From Ottelia alismoides (lineage: Eukaryota; Streptophyta; Magnoliopsida; Alismatales; Hydrocharitaceae): 64,000 nucleotides of DNA. The stretch spans positions 620,001 to 684,000 of the forward strand of contig JAZKJV010010745.1 of the NCBI GenBank assembly GCA_037367405.1, given 5' to 3'. Under the pieces are notes generated by a model that made no database searches, had not been told where the DNA came from, and saw only the letters and a program-made list of their open reading frames with translations. This document shows, piece after piece, positions 44,405 through 55,224 of this stretch. The translations under genes and the position numbers were made by a program. Every line of letters begins with the position of its first letter. Positions within the stretch are counted from its first letter, which is position 1.

Positions 44405-47400
44405 GCATATTTATCATTCATGTCCATCTTGGAAATTATCAATGAGAGGCGCTTCTTGGGTAAGGTCTTCATGAATACATTCGTAAGTTGAAGATCTGTG
44501 GTGATGTGAAGAGTAGTAATCTTTCCAATCCTGTTGGCGTCACGAATAAAATGGCAGTCAATCTCTATATGCTTGGTTCTCTCATGGAACACATGATTCG
44601 TGGCAATGTATGTAGCAGATTTGTTGTCGCAGTATAGTGGAATAGGAGTGGTGACAACAATGCCGAGTTCTTGCAGAAATGTCAGTAGCCACATGATTTC
44701 ACATGTAGCTTGAGCCATTGCCCTGTACTCTGCTTCTGCACTGGATCTGGATATAACAGTTTGTTTCTTGCTTCTCCAAGTAACAAGGTTTCCTCCAACC
44801 ATCATAGCATATCCTGTGGTGGAGCGACAATCCTCTGACGAACTCGCATAATCAGCATCATCATATGCGATGACATCAGTGTATTCATTTACCCCATAAA
44901 AGAGGTCACTCCTCGATGACTCCTTTAAGTATCGTAGAATCTGGAGAACATCTTGTCAATGACTGTAACAAGGTTGCTCCATGAGTTGGCTAGCTCTGGT
45001 CACTGCATAAGAAATATCGGGTCTGGTGATAGCGATGTAAAGAAGATTGCCAACCGGGATTCTGTATCGAGTAACATCTTCGAAGACTGGATCAGAGGAT
45101 GTGAAGTGTTTTTTTGGATCTGCAGGAATGCTCGAGGGCTTGCATCCAAATAATCCGATTTCAGTAAGGATGTCCGGACAGTATTTCCTCTGTGAGAGAT
45201 GAAGACCCTCTGTAGTGCGCAGTACTTCTATGCCCAAGAAGTAGCGTAGTGGATCAAGATCCTTGGTAACAAACACCTTCTGGAAAAAGGCCTTGGTCTC
45301 TAGTATCTCTTTTGTCATCATCACATGTGACAACCATATCATCCACATAGACAACAAGTAACAATATCAGTTGTTCGTCTTCTGACAAATACAGAGTAGT
45401 CAGAGGTTGTTCTCTGAAAACCAAGAGTGTTGATTTCTGCAGTAAGTCTGTCGAACCATGCCCTTGCGCTCTGCTTCAGACCATATATTGCCTTGCGAAG
45501 TCGACATACACACTCCCCCTCGACTTCATAACTCGAAGGCTGCATCATGTACACCTCCTCATCAAGATCTCCATGTAGAAATGCATTTTTCATATCTAGC
45601 TGAAATATATGCCATGTCTTGTTAGCTGCCACAGAAAGGATAGACCTTATAGATCCCATTCATGCAACCGGTGAGAACGTCTCAAAGTAATCCACTCCAT
45701 ATGTCTGTGTAAAGCCTTTGGCCACGAGAAGAGCTTTCAATCTGTCAATGGTCCTGTCCGGCGACAGCTTGGTCGTGAAGTTCCATCTGCACCCCACAGG
45801 TCTAGTCCCCTTGGGACGTTGCACCGTATCCCATGTCCCCTAGAAGTAAGAGCATCCATTTCTTCATTCATGCCCTGTCGCCATCCTGAATCCTGCAAAG
45901 CACTATGGTGGTCTCTTGGAATAGAAATAGTCATGAGAGCATCTGCATTCTGTCAGTGGATGATAAACTAGCAGTAGATGTGAAATGAGATATGGGATGA
46001 AGAGTACATTGCCTCTTAGTTCTGCGCAGAGCAACGGGAAGCTCACGAGGATCAACTGGGACAACAATGGAGGGGACACTTGTAGAAGGCATATCATCCT
46101 GCAACAAAGAAACATGTAAAGGAACATCTGGTGGTGGGGATATTTACCTATGCTTATAGACAATTGGTGGAGGTGGGAGATCCATAGGAATTTTCGTAAC
46201 AGATTGAGTGAAGAATCTGGTTTGCTCAAAAAAGGTTACATCTACAGAGATATAGTAGCGATGTCCAGTAGGATCATAACACCTGTAACCTTTTTGCGTA
46301 CGAGAATAATCAAGAAAAACATACTTGATTACACGAGGAGAAAGTTTGTCTGTAGTGTGAAAATTATGAACAAAGGCTACACAACCAAAGATTCGCAAGG
46401 GTAGAGGAAAAGGTGACTCAGTTGGGTAAAGCAAGGAGAAGGGGGTGGATCCATTTAGGGTTAGAGATGGAACTCTGTTGATAAGATGGACTGCGATCAG
46501 AACATCATCACCCCAATATGTTTTAGGAACTTTCATCTGGGTGAGGAGAGAGCGAGCAATATCTAGTAGATGTTTAAGTTTCCTTTCTGCTACCCCATTC
46601 TACTGGGAAGTCTAAGGATATGAGGTTTGATGAATGGTGCCCTGGGATGCAAAGAAGTCTGTTAGATCATGTTGGATAAATTTCAATGTATTATCAGAAC
46701 GAAAAATTTGTACACCCGAGGAGAAGATATTCTTGACACAGTGGAAGAGTTCTTAACAATATTATTAATCTTTAGGCGTTCTTTTAACAGATAGACCCAA
46801 GGTGATCGACTATAATCATCAACAAAAATGACAAAATACTCATGTCCACTCAGAGTACAGACCGGACATGATCCTTAAATATCACAATGGACTAAAGAAA
46901 ACGGGGCTTCGCATCGTGGTTCAGTACGAGCAGGGAAAGAAGCTCTATGATGTTTCTCGAAGTGACATGCCTCACACTCAAATGGCTTGAGCATAGAGAG
47001 TTCGGGGAATATTAAAGAGATGGCTTTTGCAGATAGATGACCGAGGTGAAGGTGCCAGAGAAGAGGATCTTCGGAGATTGACACAACGTCGGCAAAGCTA
47101 GAGTCAGAGGAGATATCAAGATAATAGAGGGCGTTCTTCTCATGTCCCCCACCAAAAATCTGTCTCGTCCGGATGTCCTGAAAATAACAACGGAACTCAT
47201 CAAAGATAACTCTACAGTTAAGCTCAATGCATTGCTTATGTACAAATAAAAGACTAAGTGCAAAAGTGGGAGCGCAGTGAACTCCAGTCAGTCATTTTTT
47301 AGATGAAAATTCCACAATACCCATAGCAGTGATAGGGGAATGTGCCCCATTGGCAACCCGAACAATCTTCACAGAGGAAGACGACTGTGATGAGGTGAGA

Positions 47401-48530
47401 AGACTACCTTCTCCCGTCAGATGAATCGAAGCACCAGAATCAATAATGCATGCAGGGTTGGATGCAGAAGCAGAGTTGACAAATGTACCTGAGGTAGTAG
47501 CCAAACTAGCAGTAGGAGAAGTAGTAGTATTGTCACTAGCTGAGGAGTTCTGTAGAAGTTGTCGTAGACATGCATATTCAGATGCAGTAAATTGTGTCTG
47601 ACTATCACTAGAAGGCTGATCATGTTAGGCCTCAGCAGTATCGTATGTGCCTTCGTATGAAGCATCTCATATGCACTATTGGCATTAGGATGCATGCTAA
47701 ACTTTGCCCAACATCGCTCAGACGAATGATTCCGGCGTACACAGTATGCGCATGCGGGATAGCGTGCAGTAGTAGGACCGCGTATACGCCCACGGCCATA
47801 ATCACGTCCACGTCCGGACTCGCGACCACGACCACGATCAAAGTCACGGCCGCACCCTCCCTGGTAGTTGGGTTGTCCCCCTAGCAAGATGAGCCGTAGT
47901 CTCCACAGATGGAAGAGGAGAGTTAAGTTCCTGCATACGACCAAAGATGGTCTTAAGGGTGGGTAATGCATCGGCAGTCAGAAATTGGTCCTTCACAATT
48001 TTGTATCACGGATGTAATCCTGATAGAAAACGATACACCTGCCATTCTGTACGTTCTCCTATTTTCTTGTCACAACAAGCTGGCTGAAAGATGAGGAGCT
48101 CCTCAAACAGACCTGTGAGAAGCCTGTAGTACTCAACCAGGGTAGTATCTCCCTGATTTGCAGACCAAATCCGCACGTATATGTCTGAGAGCATGGACTT
48201 GGTCGTTTTCTAAGAGTAGGTATATTCAAGGTTCTCCCACATTGCCTTTGTTGTTTCCTTGTAGAGAAGATTTGGTGCTATGTTCGGATTGACGCTATTG
48301 GTCATCCAAGTAATGACTTGGTAGTTATCCACATACCATGTATCGTAGTCATTGTCCGTCTCCTTGGACGGATCCTTAGTAAGAACGTAGTTCTTGCGTT
48401 GGCCACCAATGAACACCTTGAATGATCGAGACCATAGTACATAGTTCTCGGAGCTCTTTAGTTTGATAGAGGTGCCTTGTACCAGCACAACAGAAGTCAG
48501 GCACACGGGCCTGGGCTCTGTAGATGCCAT
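44405..48530 (-). pseudogene. Copia C gag-pol pseudogene
   Basis: Reading right to left: gag from the ATG at 48530 (frame to 48210, then 48194-48006), a zinc knuckle CAYCVRRNHSSERC of CX2CX4HX4C type near 47740, protease IIDSGASIHLTGEG (47504-47292 frame), the integrase zinc region LWHLHLGHL...CEACHFEKHH (47084-46875), the integrase core and its C-terminal part (to about 46144), reverse transcriptase fragments (45659-44956, with RKAIYGLKQSARAWFDRL) and RNase H (44805-44395, with RSSAEAEYRAMAQ and KHIEIDCHFIRD). The pieces lie in several frames with internal stops, so the polyprotein is not expressible as one chain. The order gag-PR-IN-RT-RH is the copia order. Confidence 0.88.
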
Positions 48531-49220
48531 GATGATCGCGTTTGGTCAAGAAAAGGTGACCTAAATGTAGTTATTTGTCTCAGTCAATCAGTAAGATATC
48601 CTAATAGCACATCAACGAGAGGATCATCTACCGCAGAGGATCCATATGAGGCTCACGCAGTTGTTGGAAGCTTGAGAGTCCGCAACCTACTGGTGGCTCA
48701 AGGGAAGGACCATAGGAGGTCTCGGCGGTTCATTGAGCCACTGCAGGGGCCCTCAAGGGCTAGGGTGGTGGCGTTGCTGCACCGTAAAGAAGTCCAACAG
48801 ACTAGGCGACGCCCTAGCAGACTAGGTGACACCCTAGCAGGCTTCTGCGGTAATAGTACTGGGCAGGCGGAGCCCTAGATGGGCTATGGCGGCAGCCCTG
48901 AAGCCTTGAAGACCCGTTGGGAGGCTGACGAAGCCTTAGCAGGCTTCTGCAGTAACCCTCACGAGCAGGCAGTGCCCTTGGGCTTGGCTGCACCGCAAAG
49001 CAGACCCCTCGATGGTTCTAGCTGCGAGAGAAGGGGGGTCCCCTATGGGTCTATCAGCGCCACTAATAACCTCAGACGACACCTGCAACCACATGAAGGG
49101 GCCCCGCAGACCTCCTTGGGGCGGGAACTGTGCGTGAGAAGACCTTCTGGCTGTGATTGAGAATTAGGGCTGGTGGTGGTGGTTGCAGGAGTTAGGTCAA
49201 ATCACCGGTCTATGACCGCT
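48531..49220 (-). other. Copia C leader
   Basis: About 690 bp between the primer site and gag. It contains a short direct repeat of GACTAGG(C/T)GAC(G/A)CCCTAGCAG at about 48800-48839 and no credible protein; the plus frames at 48477-48878 and 48879-49160 are chance frames. Confidence 0.65.
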
Positions 49221-49232
49221 GCTCTGATTCCA
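49221..49232 (-). promoter_or_regulatory. Copia C primer binding site, tRNA-iMet
   Basis: Minus strand TGGAATCAGAGC directly abuts the LTR and differs by one base from the standard TGGTATCAGAGC. Confidence 0.8.
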
Positions 49233-49395
49233 TGGAGAAAACCGAATGAGAGAATGAAATTGCATGTCTTATTCCTGAGGTCTAGGGATCCTTATATAGG
49301 GCAAAACATTAGAGAGCTCAAATTGGGAAAAATATATAAGTGCCCCTACGGGGTTATAATGAATAACTAAGAACCGTAAGAATAAATTACTAACA
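49233..49395 (-). mobile_element. Copia C LTR, right (5' in element orientation)
   Basis: 163 bp, TGGAGAAAACCG to ATTACTAACA, matching the left LTR. On the minus strand CCCTATATAAGGATCC provides a TATA box. Confidence 0.85.
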
Positions 49396-50070
49396 GGTTC
49401 CATCACGATTAGATTCTTGTTATTATTAGGGATTTTCTTTTCTTACCAAATCGGATGATTAGGGATGGAAGAGAAGGCATGCACCACCTTTTTTGCTTTG
49501 CTAATGGTTCTTTTGGTCCCCTATCTTTATTAAGCAATAATTAAAGTATGAATATATTAATAAATCATTGTAACTGCCCCCTTGTCTACTCTAATTCACA
49601 GTCCATTGTTTTCCTAAACGCCATGTCTAAGAAGTAGCCCCGAGGAGATTACCTCTAGCTTCATGGACAAGGGTCAAAGATTTATGACTTCTCGCATTTT
49701 GATCTATACAGCTAGAGAGAAATGATGTTATCAACATTATCATTTTTAAGAAACCGTCCGTAATCATGCATTCATTCTCACCAGTGAGATGAAACATCAT
49801 GTAAAAGCCTTATGCAGCATCACATGAGATTTTTTATTTATGAATCATGTGTGGCCAGTTCAGTGTACTCATCGCTTCCTTTTTTCTTGAAAGAAAAAAG
49901 AGGCAAAGTTCTATCATATTTGGATAATGTGATTGTAAGAAATCTAAAAAATCGTCTCCTTTGCCTTTTCTGCTCTCATATATGGTTGAATAGTTGGGTT
50001 TTGAGTACAAATAAATTGCAAAATGAATGCTCTTGCTGATGCTTTTATCCAAGAAGGATGGGCCATATAT
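49396..50070. other. Spacer between copia C and copia B
   Basis: AT-rich, short frames only (for example 49812-50039), no domain recognised. Confidence 0.45.
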
Positions 50071-50075
50071 GTTAG
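50071..50075. repeat. Target site duplication of copia B (left)
   Basis: GTTAG directly before the LTR; repeated at 55220-55224. Confidence 0.95.
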
Positions 50076-50220
50076 TGTTGGGAAAAACGAATGACTTGTT
50101 TATTCCATAAGCCCTAGGCTCTCTTATATAGGAGAGTAGCCTATGGGTAAATTACATAAAGCATACAACTGAAAATAAAAATAACGAAGAGGTACAAACA
50201 CTACTCTATATGCGTCAACA
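50076..50220 (-). mobile_element. Copia B LTR, left (3' in element orientation)
   Basis: TGTTGGGAAA to GCGTCAACA, 145 bp. It contains CTCTTATATAGG (TATA on the minus strand) near 50120. The polypurine tract CCATCTTGAGGGGGAG (minus strand, 50221-50236) lies just inside. Confidence 0.94.
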
Positions 50221-50256
50221 CTCCCCCTCAAGATGGAGCATAGATATCAATCATGC

Positions 50257-52767
50257 TCAGCTTGGACGCGCACTTCTGGAATGGGCCTCGAAGTATGCCT
50301 TGGTGAATATATCAGCAGTCTGATTCTCTGAGGTGGCACGAGATGTAGCAATGAACCCCTTCTGAATCATGTCACGTATGTAGTGACAGTCAACCTCGAT
50401 ATGCTTGGTCCTCTCATGGAATGCTGGGTTGTTTGCAATGAACAAAGCTGCCTGATTATCACATTCCAACTTCATAGGAAGTGGTATATCAAGACATAGA
50501 TCTGTAAGTAGAGCTTTCACCCACATCATTTCTGTGCTAGCCTGGGCCATAGCCCTGTATTCAGATTCAGCACTGGATCTAGCTACCACTGTCTGTTTCT
50601 TGCTCCTCCACGAGACTAGAGCATCTCCAACATAGACTGCAAATCCTGAGGTGGACTTCCTGTCCTCGGGGCATCCTGCATAGTCTGCATCAGCACACGC
50701 TGTGATAAAGATCTCCTTTCCCTTCTTAAATAGCAAGCCTGCACCTAGAGATGATTTTAGATATCTCAGAATCATGTGTATTGCATCCATATGGACCTGA
50801 CGTGGTTGCTCCATGAACTGGCTCACGCGACTCACTGCAAATGATATATCAGGTCTAGTGATCGTGACATACAGTAGTTTGCCTACCAGTTCTCTGTACC
50901 TTCTCCTGTCCACCTCCTCTGTGTCATCATCATAGAGCTTCATGCGGGGATCCATTGGTGTCATTGCAGGCCGACACCCAAGCATACCTGTTTCATTCAA
51001 TAGATCTGTAACATATTTCCTCTGCGACATTACTAATCCATATGGATTTCTAGCAAACTCCAGCCCCAGAAAATATCTAAGGACTCCCAAGTCCTTGGTG
51101 ACAAATTCGGTTCCCAGTCTTTCTTTTGCCTGCTTTATGCCCTGCTCATCATCTCCTGTAATCAAGATGTCATCAACATAAACCATGATTACAATGATAC
51201 CTCTAGCAGTCTTCTGTACAAACAAGGAATGATCAGCATTGGAGCGTTTGTATCCTTGTTTCTCGAAGAGATCTGAGAGCTTCTGAAACCATGCTATGGG
51301 GCTCTGCTTAAGGCCATAGATAGCCTTATGTAACCTGCATACCTTGGAACACTCCCCCTCAACAGCAAAACCAGGTGGCTGTTGCATATAAACTTCTTCC
51401 TGCAAATCTCCATATAGGAATGCATTCTTCACGTCCAATTGATGAAGCGGCCAATCTCGAGCAACTGCAACTGACAACAAGATCCGTAGAGTGGAATGAC
51501 GTCCCACAGGCGAGAACGTGTCAAGGTAATCCACCCCATATGTCTGTGTAAAGCCACGTGCAACCAGACGCGCCTTGTACCTGTCAATAGAGCCATCTGC
51601 ATTGTGCTTCACTGTAAACACCCACTTGCAGCTCACTGGGTTCACATCTGGAGGTATAGGAACCAAACTCCAAGTTCCTCTGGACTGAAGTGCCGCCATT
51701 TCTTCTTCCATTGCTATCCGCCATCTACTATCCTGTAGAGCATCATGATGATTCCGTGGAATATCTATAGCTGAAAGTGCCACAACAAATGATATGAAAT
51801 CTCTAGATAGCCTCTCAAAAGACACGGATGCTGATAATGGATATTTAGCACATCTCCTCTTCGACTTCCGTAGAGCAATGGGAACATCCAAATCAGTTGT
51901 AGTCTCCTGCACCATATCCTGCTCAGAAATATCGTCAGATCCATCAACAGTAATATTTTCATTACATACCATAGGCGAGCTATTGGACGAGTCATGACCA
52001 TGAGCGGGAGGAGGCCTGCGGGTATAATGAAACGGTAGCGGTGAGATAGGTGGTGGTGGTGGTGGTGGTGATGGCATATGAGGTGGTGGTGGTGGTGACG
52101 GCATCTGAGGTGGTGGTGTCATGTATATGGCATCAGGAGGTATAGGTGGTAGCTGCTTGTCTCCTGAGGCTGAAAAATACATAACAGATTCAAAAAATGT
52201 AACATCTGCACTGATCATATACCGCCGACGCAGAGGATCAAAGCACTTGTACCCCTTTTGAGTTCTGGAGTACCCAACAAAGACACACCTGACAGCCCTA
52301 GGAGAGAGCTTGTCAGTACCAGGCGACAACTGATGGACAAATGCAACCGACCCAAACACACGAGGAGTAAGAGTGAACATATCCTTGCCAGGATGAATGA
52401 GTGAAAACAGAATCTGTTCATTCAAGACAGACGAAGGCATACGGTTGATTAGGTAACATGCAGTGAGAACTGCATCACCCCAGTAGGAGTAGGGAACATG
52501 ACTCTGTATAAGAAGTGATCTTGTGACATCAAGAAGGTGACGGTGTTTTATTTCAGCAATCCCATTCTGTTGAGATGTATGAGCACAAGATGTTTGGTGA
52601 ATAATCCCTTTTGAGGAGTAGTAATTGGCAAGAATATTGGTGCATAACTCTAAAGCATTATCACTTCTCACAAGCTTCACAGATGTAGAGAAAACATTTT
52701 GTATTTCATTCAGAAAATGGATAATGATATTTCCTGCTTCAGATTTATTTTCATCAGAAACACCCAT
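50257..52767 (-). CDS. Copia B pol, C-terminal part: integrase, reverse transcriptase, RNase H (836 codons)
   Basis: Retrotransposon enzymes for cDNA synthesis and integration. The start shown is only where the frame opens; the natural chain continues upstream into gag-protease, across the breaks at 52720-52983. Integrase core residues visible are Asp36 in VRSDNALEL and Glu72 in NGIAEIKHRH; the first Asp lies in the disrupted segment. A proline-rich linker spans about 207-255. Reverse transcriptase has Asp445 (LDVKNAF) and YVDDIL at 530-535. RNase H has CADADYAGC (691-699), SSAESEYRAM (731-740), CDNQAALF (769-776) and KHIEVDCHYIRD (788-799), giving all four acidic positions. The open 836-codon frame suggests recent activity, but upstream breaks make this copy defective on its own. 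Confidence 0.93.
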   Translation of the reverse strand: MGVSDENKSEAGNIIIHFLNEIQNVFSTSVKLVRSDNALELCTNILANYYSSKGIIHQTSCAHTSQQNGIAEIKHRHLLDVTRSLLIQSHVPYSYWGDAVLTACYLINRMPSSVLNEQILFSLIHPGKDMFTLTPRVFGSVAFVHQLSPGTDKLSPRAVRCVFVGYSRTQKGYKCFDPLRRRYMISADVTFFESVMYFSASGDKQLPPIPPDAIYMTPPPQMPSPPPPPHMPSPPPPPPPISPLPFHYTRRPPPAHGHDSSNSSPMVCNENITVDGSDDISEQDMVQETTTDLDVPIALRKSKRRCAKYPLSASVSFERLSRDFISFVVALSAIDIPRNHHDALQDSRWRIAMEEEMAALQSRGTWSLVPIPPDVNPVSCKWVFTVKHNADGSIDRYKARLVARGFTQTYGVDYLDTFSPVGRHSTLRILLSVAVARDWPLHQLDVKNAFLYGDLQEEVYMQQPPGFAVEGECSKVCRLHKAIYGLKQSPIAWFQKLSDLFEKQGYKRSNADHSLFVQKTARGIIVIMVYVDDILITGDDEQGIKQAKERLGTEFVTKDLGVLRYFLGLEFARNPYGLVMSQRKYVTDLLNETGMLGCRPAMTPMDPRMKLYDDDTEEVDRRRYRELVGKLLYVTITRPDISFAVSRVSQFMEQPRQVHMDAIHMILRYLKSSLGAGLLFKKGKEIFITACADADYAGCPEDRKSTSGFAVYVGDALVSWRSKKQTVVARSSAESEYRAMAQASTEMMWVKALLTDLCLDIPLPMKLECDNQAALFIANNPAFHERTKHIEVDCHYIRDMIQKGFIATSRATSENQTADIFTKAYFEAHSRSARPS

Positions 52768-52983
52768 GACACTCTAGAGAAATCATCCACAAATACTATA
52801 TAAAATATGTGTCCCTGATGATCGGGTACACGACTCGGACCCCAGAAATAACTCAAACTTGGAGGTACTACTCCGACCTGGATGACTGGGAAAGGACGAC
52901 CTGTGATGCTTTCCCAACTGACACGCCTCACACTGAATAGGTGTGTGAGGGAGACCATAGGGTAAAACTTGACGCAACTTCTA
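52720..52983 (-). pseudogene. Copia B protease-integrase junction: nonsense codon and two frame breaks
   Basis: A TAG at 52981-52983 stops the gag-protease frame within the integrase zinc region (LWHLRFGHLPL). The same frame reopens below it (CEACQLGKHH) but is lost again near 52850-52870, where a different frame carries WGPSRVPDHQ and FVDDFSR. A second shift near 52745 returns to the pol frame. All coding damage visible in this copy lies in about 260 bp. Confidence 0.85.
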
Positions 52984-54417
52984 AAGCGGTAAATGACCAA
53001 AACGCAGATGCCATAATAAGGTTGATACTTGTCCAGAAGGAGAGGATGAGGATCCAGCAAAGAGAGTCTGATTCAGGCGGTAGAGGCCTCCTTGCTCATA
53101 GCCACGACCAATCACGTTGCCCGTATGGTTGTCCTGAAAAATCAAAGAAGATGGATCAAAAATTGCCCGACAATGTAGATCCTTCGTAATCTGACTAATT
53201 GACAACAAATTCATTGAAAAATCAGGTGCATGTAGCACATTCTTGAGCTGTATAGAAGATGTCAATCTAATCTCCCCCTGACCAGTGATGGCGGAATGAG
53301 TGCCATTGGCAATCACTACTGTCCGACCTGGAGGGATCTGAGTGTATCCTGAAAGCAGACTCTGGTCGCCACATAAGTGATGTGTAGCGCCCGAGTCCAT
53401 AATCCATGGTAATGTATCTGATCTACTACTGTTCAGTGCAAGTATACTACCTGAGGTACTGGTAGAAGCGAAGGCAGAAGCAGCGGCATCAGACTGAGGC
53501 TCTGTAGTCGGTGCTAGACCAGATGGTGGAATAATGCCCCTCAGACGGGCAACTAGATCGTCGAACCGTTGGTCTAAAGTAGCAGCAGATGGAGGCTCTA
53601 TCTGCTCAGCAGCTCGTGCGGATGCAGGAAATCCATGCTTCGAGTAGCATGTGTCTTCATTGTGTCCAACTCTGTGACAGTAGGTGCACGTCGGTCTAGT
53701 GCGACCACCTCTTCCACGAGGTCCACGTCCACGGCCCTGTTGATGAAATCCGCGACCTCTGTTGGCTGCCATGGCTGAAGAATTCTGACTAGGGGCTGTG
53801 GAAGGAACTGTGATCCGACTCAGTCTATGGAAAGCTTCCTCCATGGGAGGAATAGTAGAATCGGCCAAAATCTGGGATCGTGCCGCCTCATACTCAGGAT
53901 CAAGCGCCGCTAGGAACACGCCCACCATAGTCGCGTTCCTATATGTCTTCTGTTGTTCAGGCGTGGCTGTCAGGGGCATGAAGCTATAGAGCTTCTCGAA
54001 CATCCCTCTCAGTGATGTGTAGAGAGAATGTAGAGGGCAACCATTCTGCTTGATAGTGAAGATATCATGCTGGAGTTGCAGAATCTTTGTCTCATTCTTC
54101 GCCTGGGAATACGTGGCCGCCAGGATGTCCCACATATCTTTGGCTGTGGGTTGATGTAGAATGTCATTAGCTATCTCAATCACCAGTGTACCGGACAGCC
54201 ATACTTTGGCATATGCATCATCCGCCTCCCAAGAGGCATTGGCTCCAGTCTTCTCAGCAGGCTCTGGTTCGGTAAGAATGTGCTTCTTACCTGTTGACTT
54301 CATCATGCTCATGAACTGCATTGCCCACAGTTCATAGTTTGTACCGTCCATCTTGACAATAGGCGCTGGACCACGAAAGGCGCCAATAGAGGGGATATCT
54401 GCCTTGCTTTCTGACAT
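52981..54417 (-). CDS. Copia B gag and protease (478 codons, truncated by a stop)
   Basis: Gag forms the virus-like particle and the protease cleaves the polyprotein. The ATG at 54417 follows the leader and is the first in frame. Residues 20-200 form the gag capsid region, containing LQLQHDIFTIKQ and ATMVGVFLAALDPEYEAARS. An RGRG-rich basic segment (220-240) precedes the zinc knuckle CTYCHRVGHNEDTC (244-257, CX2CX4HX4C). The aspartic protease motif is WIMDSGATHHLCG with Asp341. The frame ends at the TAG at 52981-52983, just inside the integrase zinc region. Confidence 0.93.
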   Translation of the reverse strand: MSESKADIPSIGAFRGPAPIVKMDGTNYELWAMQFMSMMKSTGKKHILTEPEPAEKTGANASWEADDAYAKVWLSGTLVIEIANDILHQPTAKDMWDILAATYSQAKNETKILQLQHDIFTIKQNGCPLHSLYTSLRGMFEKLYSFMPLTATPEQQKTYRNATMVGVFLAALDPEYEAARSQILADSTIPPMEEAFHRLSRITVPSTAPSQNSSAMAANRGRGFHQQGRGRGPRGRGGRTRPTCTYCHRVGHNEDTCYSKHGFPASARAAEQIEPPSAATLDQRFDDLVARLRGIIPPSGLAPTTEPQSDAAASAFASTSTSGSILALNSSRSDTLPWIMDSGATHHLCGDQSLLSGYTQIPPGRTVVIANGTHSAITGQGEIRLTSSIQLKNVLHAPDFSMNLLSISQITKDLHCRAIFDPSSLIFQDNHTGNVIGRGYEQGGLYRLNQTLFAGSSSSPSGQVSTLLWHLRFGHLPL

Positions 54418-55062
54418 ACTGGAGATGGAAGACTGGAGCGGCTGACAGAGGATGAGATTTGTCTACAATGACATAGACGTGCTTAGTTGCATGTGTAGAC
54501 CTCAAGCAACTAACCCCATGCAGATGAAGTTGTGTGTGTGTGCCCTAGGGCTTAGGGCTTAACACACGTACACGCGTGCAAGGAGCACGCGCACACGCAA
54601 CTGGAGATGCACGTTAGATCACTTGGAGATGCACAGAGATGCGCTGGAGATGCGCTGGAGATGCACTGGACACGCACAGGTGCAGGCGATGCACGGCTGG
54701 AGACTTGCGCACTTGCGCAGGAAGGCGCACAGGTACACTAGCGTGCAGGCTACGCGCAGGCTACGCGCGCAGGGACTGCTGGAGGTGCACGCGCAGGCTA
54801 CACGCACAGGAACACACGCACAGGTGCACTAGCGTGCTGGAGGGCGCACGCTCGCACACAGGATGGCGCACAGCGCGCAGAGGAGCCGCTGTGCTACGCG
54901 CACAGGTGCACGCGCACAGGAGCAGCGGCGCTGGAGCGGCGATGGCGGTGCACGCTGGAGCGGCGATGGCGATCGCCGATGAGATGAGATGGAGAGAGAA
55001 GAGAGGCCGGCGGGTGGGGTGGGCTAGGGTTAGGGTTTCGAGAACTCCGGTCTAGGACCGTC
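54418..55062 (-). other. Copia B leader, CpG- and repeat-rich
   Basis: About 645 bp between the primer site and gag. From about 54540 to 54970 it consists of short imperfect repeats: GGAGATGC(G/A)CT three times near 54639-54670, CAGGCTACGCG, GCGCACAGGTGCA, and GGAGCGGCGATGGCG(A/G)T twice near 54930-54975. CpG density is far above the rest of the element. Plus frames here (for example 54639-55055) reflect the repeats, not genes. Confidence 0.8.
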
Positions 55063-55074
55063 GCTCTGATACCA
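55063..55074 (-). promoter_or_regulatory. Copia B primer binding site, tRNA-iMet
   Basis: Minus strand TGGTATCAGAGC, exact complement of the initiator tRNA-Met 3' end, abutting the LTR with no spacer. Confidence 0.93.
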
Positions 55075-55219
55075 TGTTGGGAAAAACGAATGACTTGTTT
55101 ATTCCATAAGCCCTAGGCTCTCTTATATAGGAGAGTAGCCTATGGGTAAATCACATAAAGCATACAACTGAAAATAAAAATAACGAAGAGGTACATACAC
55201 TACTCTATATGCGTCAACA
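55075..55219 (-). mobile_element. Copia B LTR, right (5' in element orientation)
   Basis: 145 bp, two substitutions from the left LTR (C for T in GGTAAATCACAT; T for A in GTACATACA). GTTAG target duplication follows at 55220-55224. Confidence 0.94.
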
Positions 55220-55224
55220 GTTAG
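55220..55224. repeat. Target site duplication of copia B (right)
   Basis: GTTAG, identical to 50071-50075. Confidence 0.95.

Larger units (their letters stand above)
44227..49395 (-). mobile_element. Copia element C: complete ends, decayed coding
   Basis: About 5.17 kb with LTRs at both ends, a tRNA-iMet primer site and a polypurine tract. The probable target duplication is GGTTA/GGTTC with one mismatch. The two LTRs differ at about 16 of 163 positions by eye, so it is clearly older than copia B. It belongs to a different copia family from A and B, with a distinct LTR and gag. Confidence 0.88.
50076..55219 (-). mobile_element. Copia element B: young, nearly intact
   Basis: 5144 bp with 145-bp LTRs differing at two positions, a perfect GTTAG target duplication, a tRNA-iMet primer site abutting the 5' LTR and a polypurine tract abutting the 3' LTR. 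Order is gag-PR-IN-RT-RH on the minus strand. Very short LTRs and the protein motifs suit the Ale/Retrofit lineage; that placement is from memory of the family and unverified. Confidence 0.94.

Noticed and set aside
48477..49160. Plus-strand frames of 133 and 93 codons
   Set aside because: They lie in the non-coding leader of copia C, opposite to its sense strand, with no domain.
54639..55055. 138-codon plus frame rich in Arg, Gly and Cys
   Set aside because: A product of short GC-rich repeats in the copia B leader, antisense to the element.
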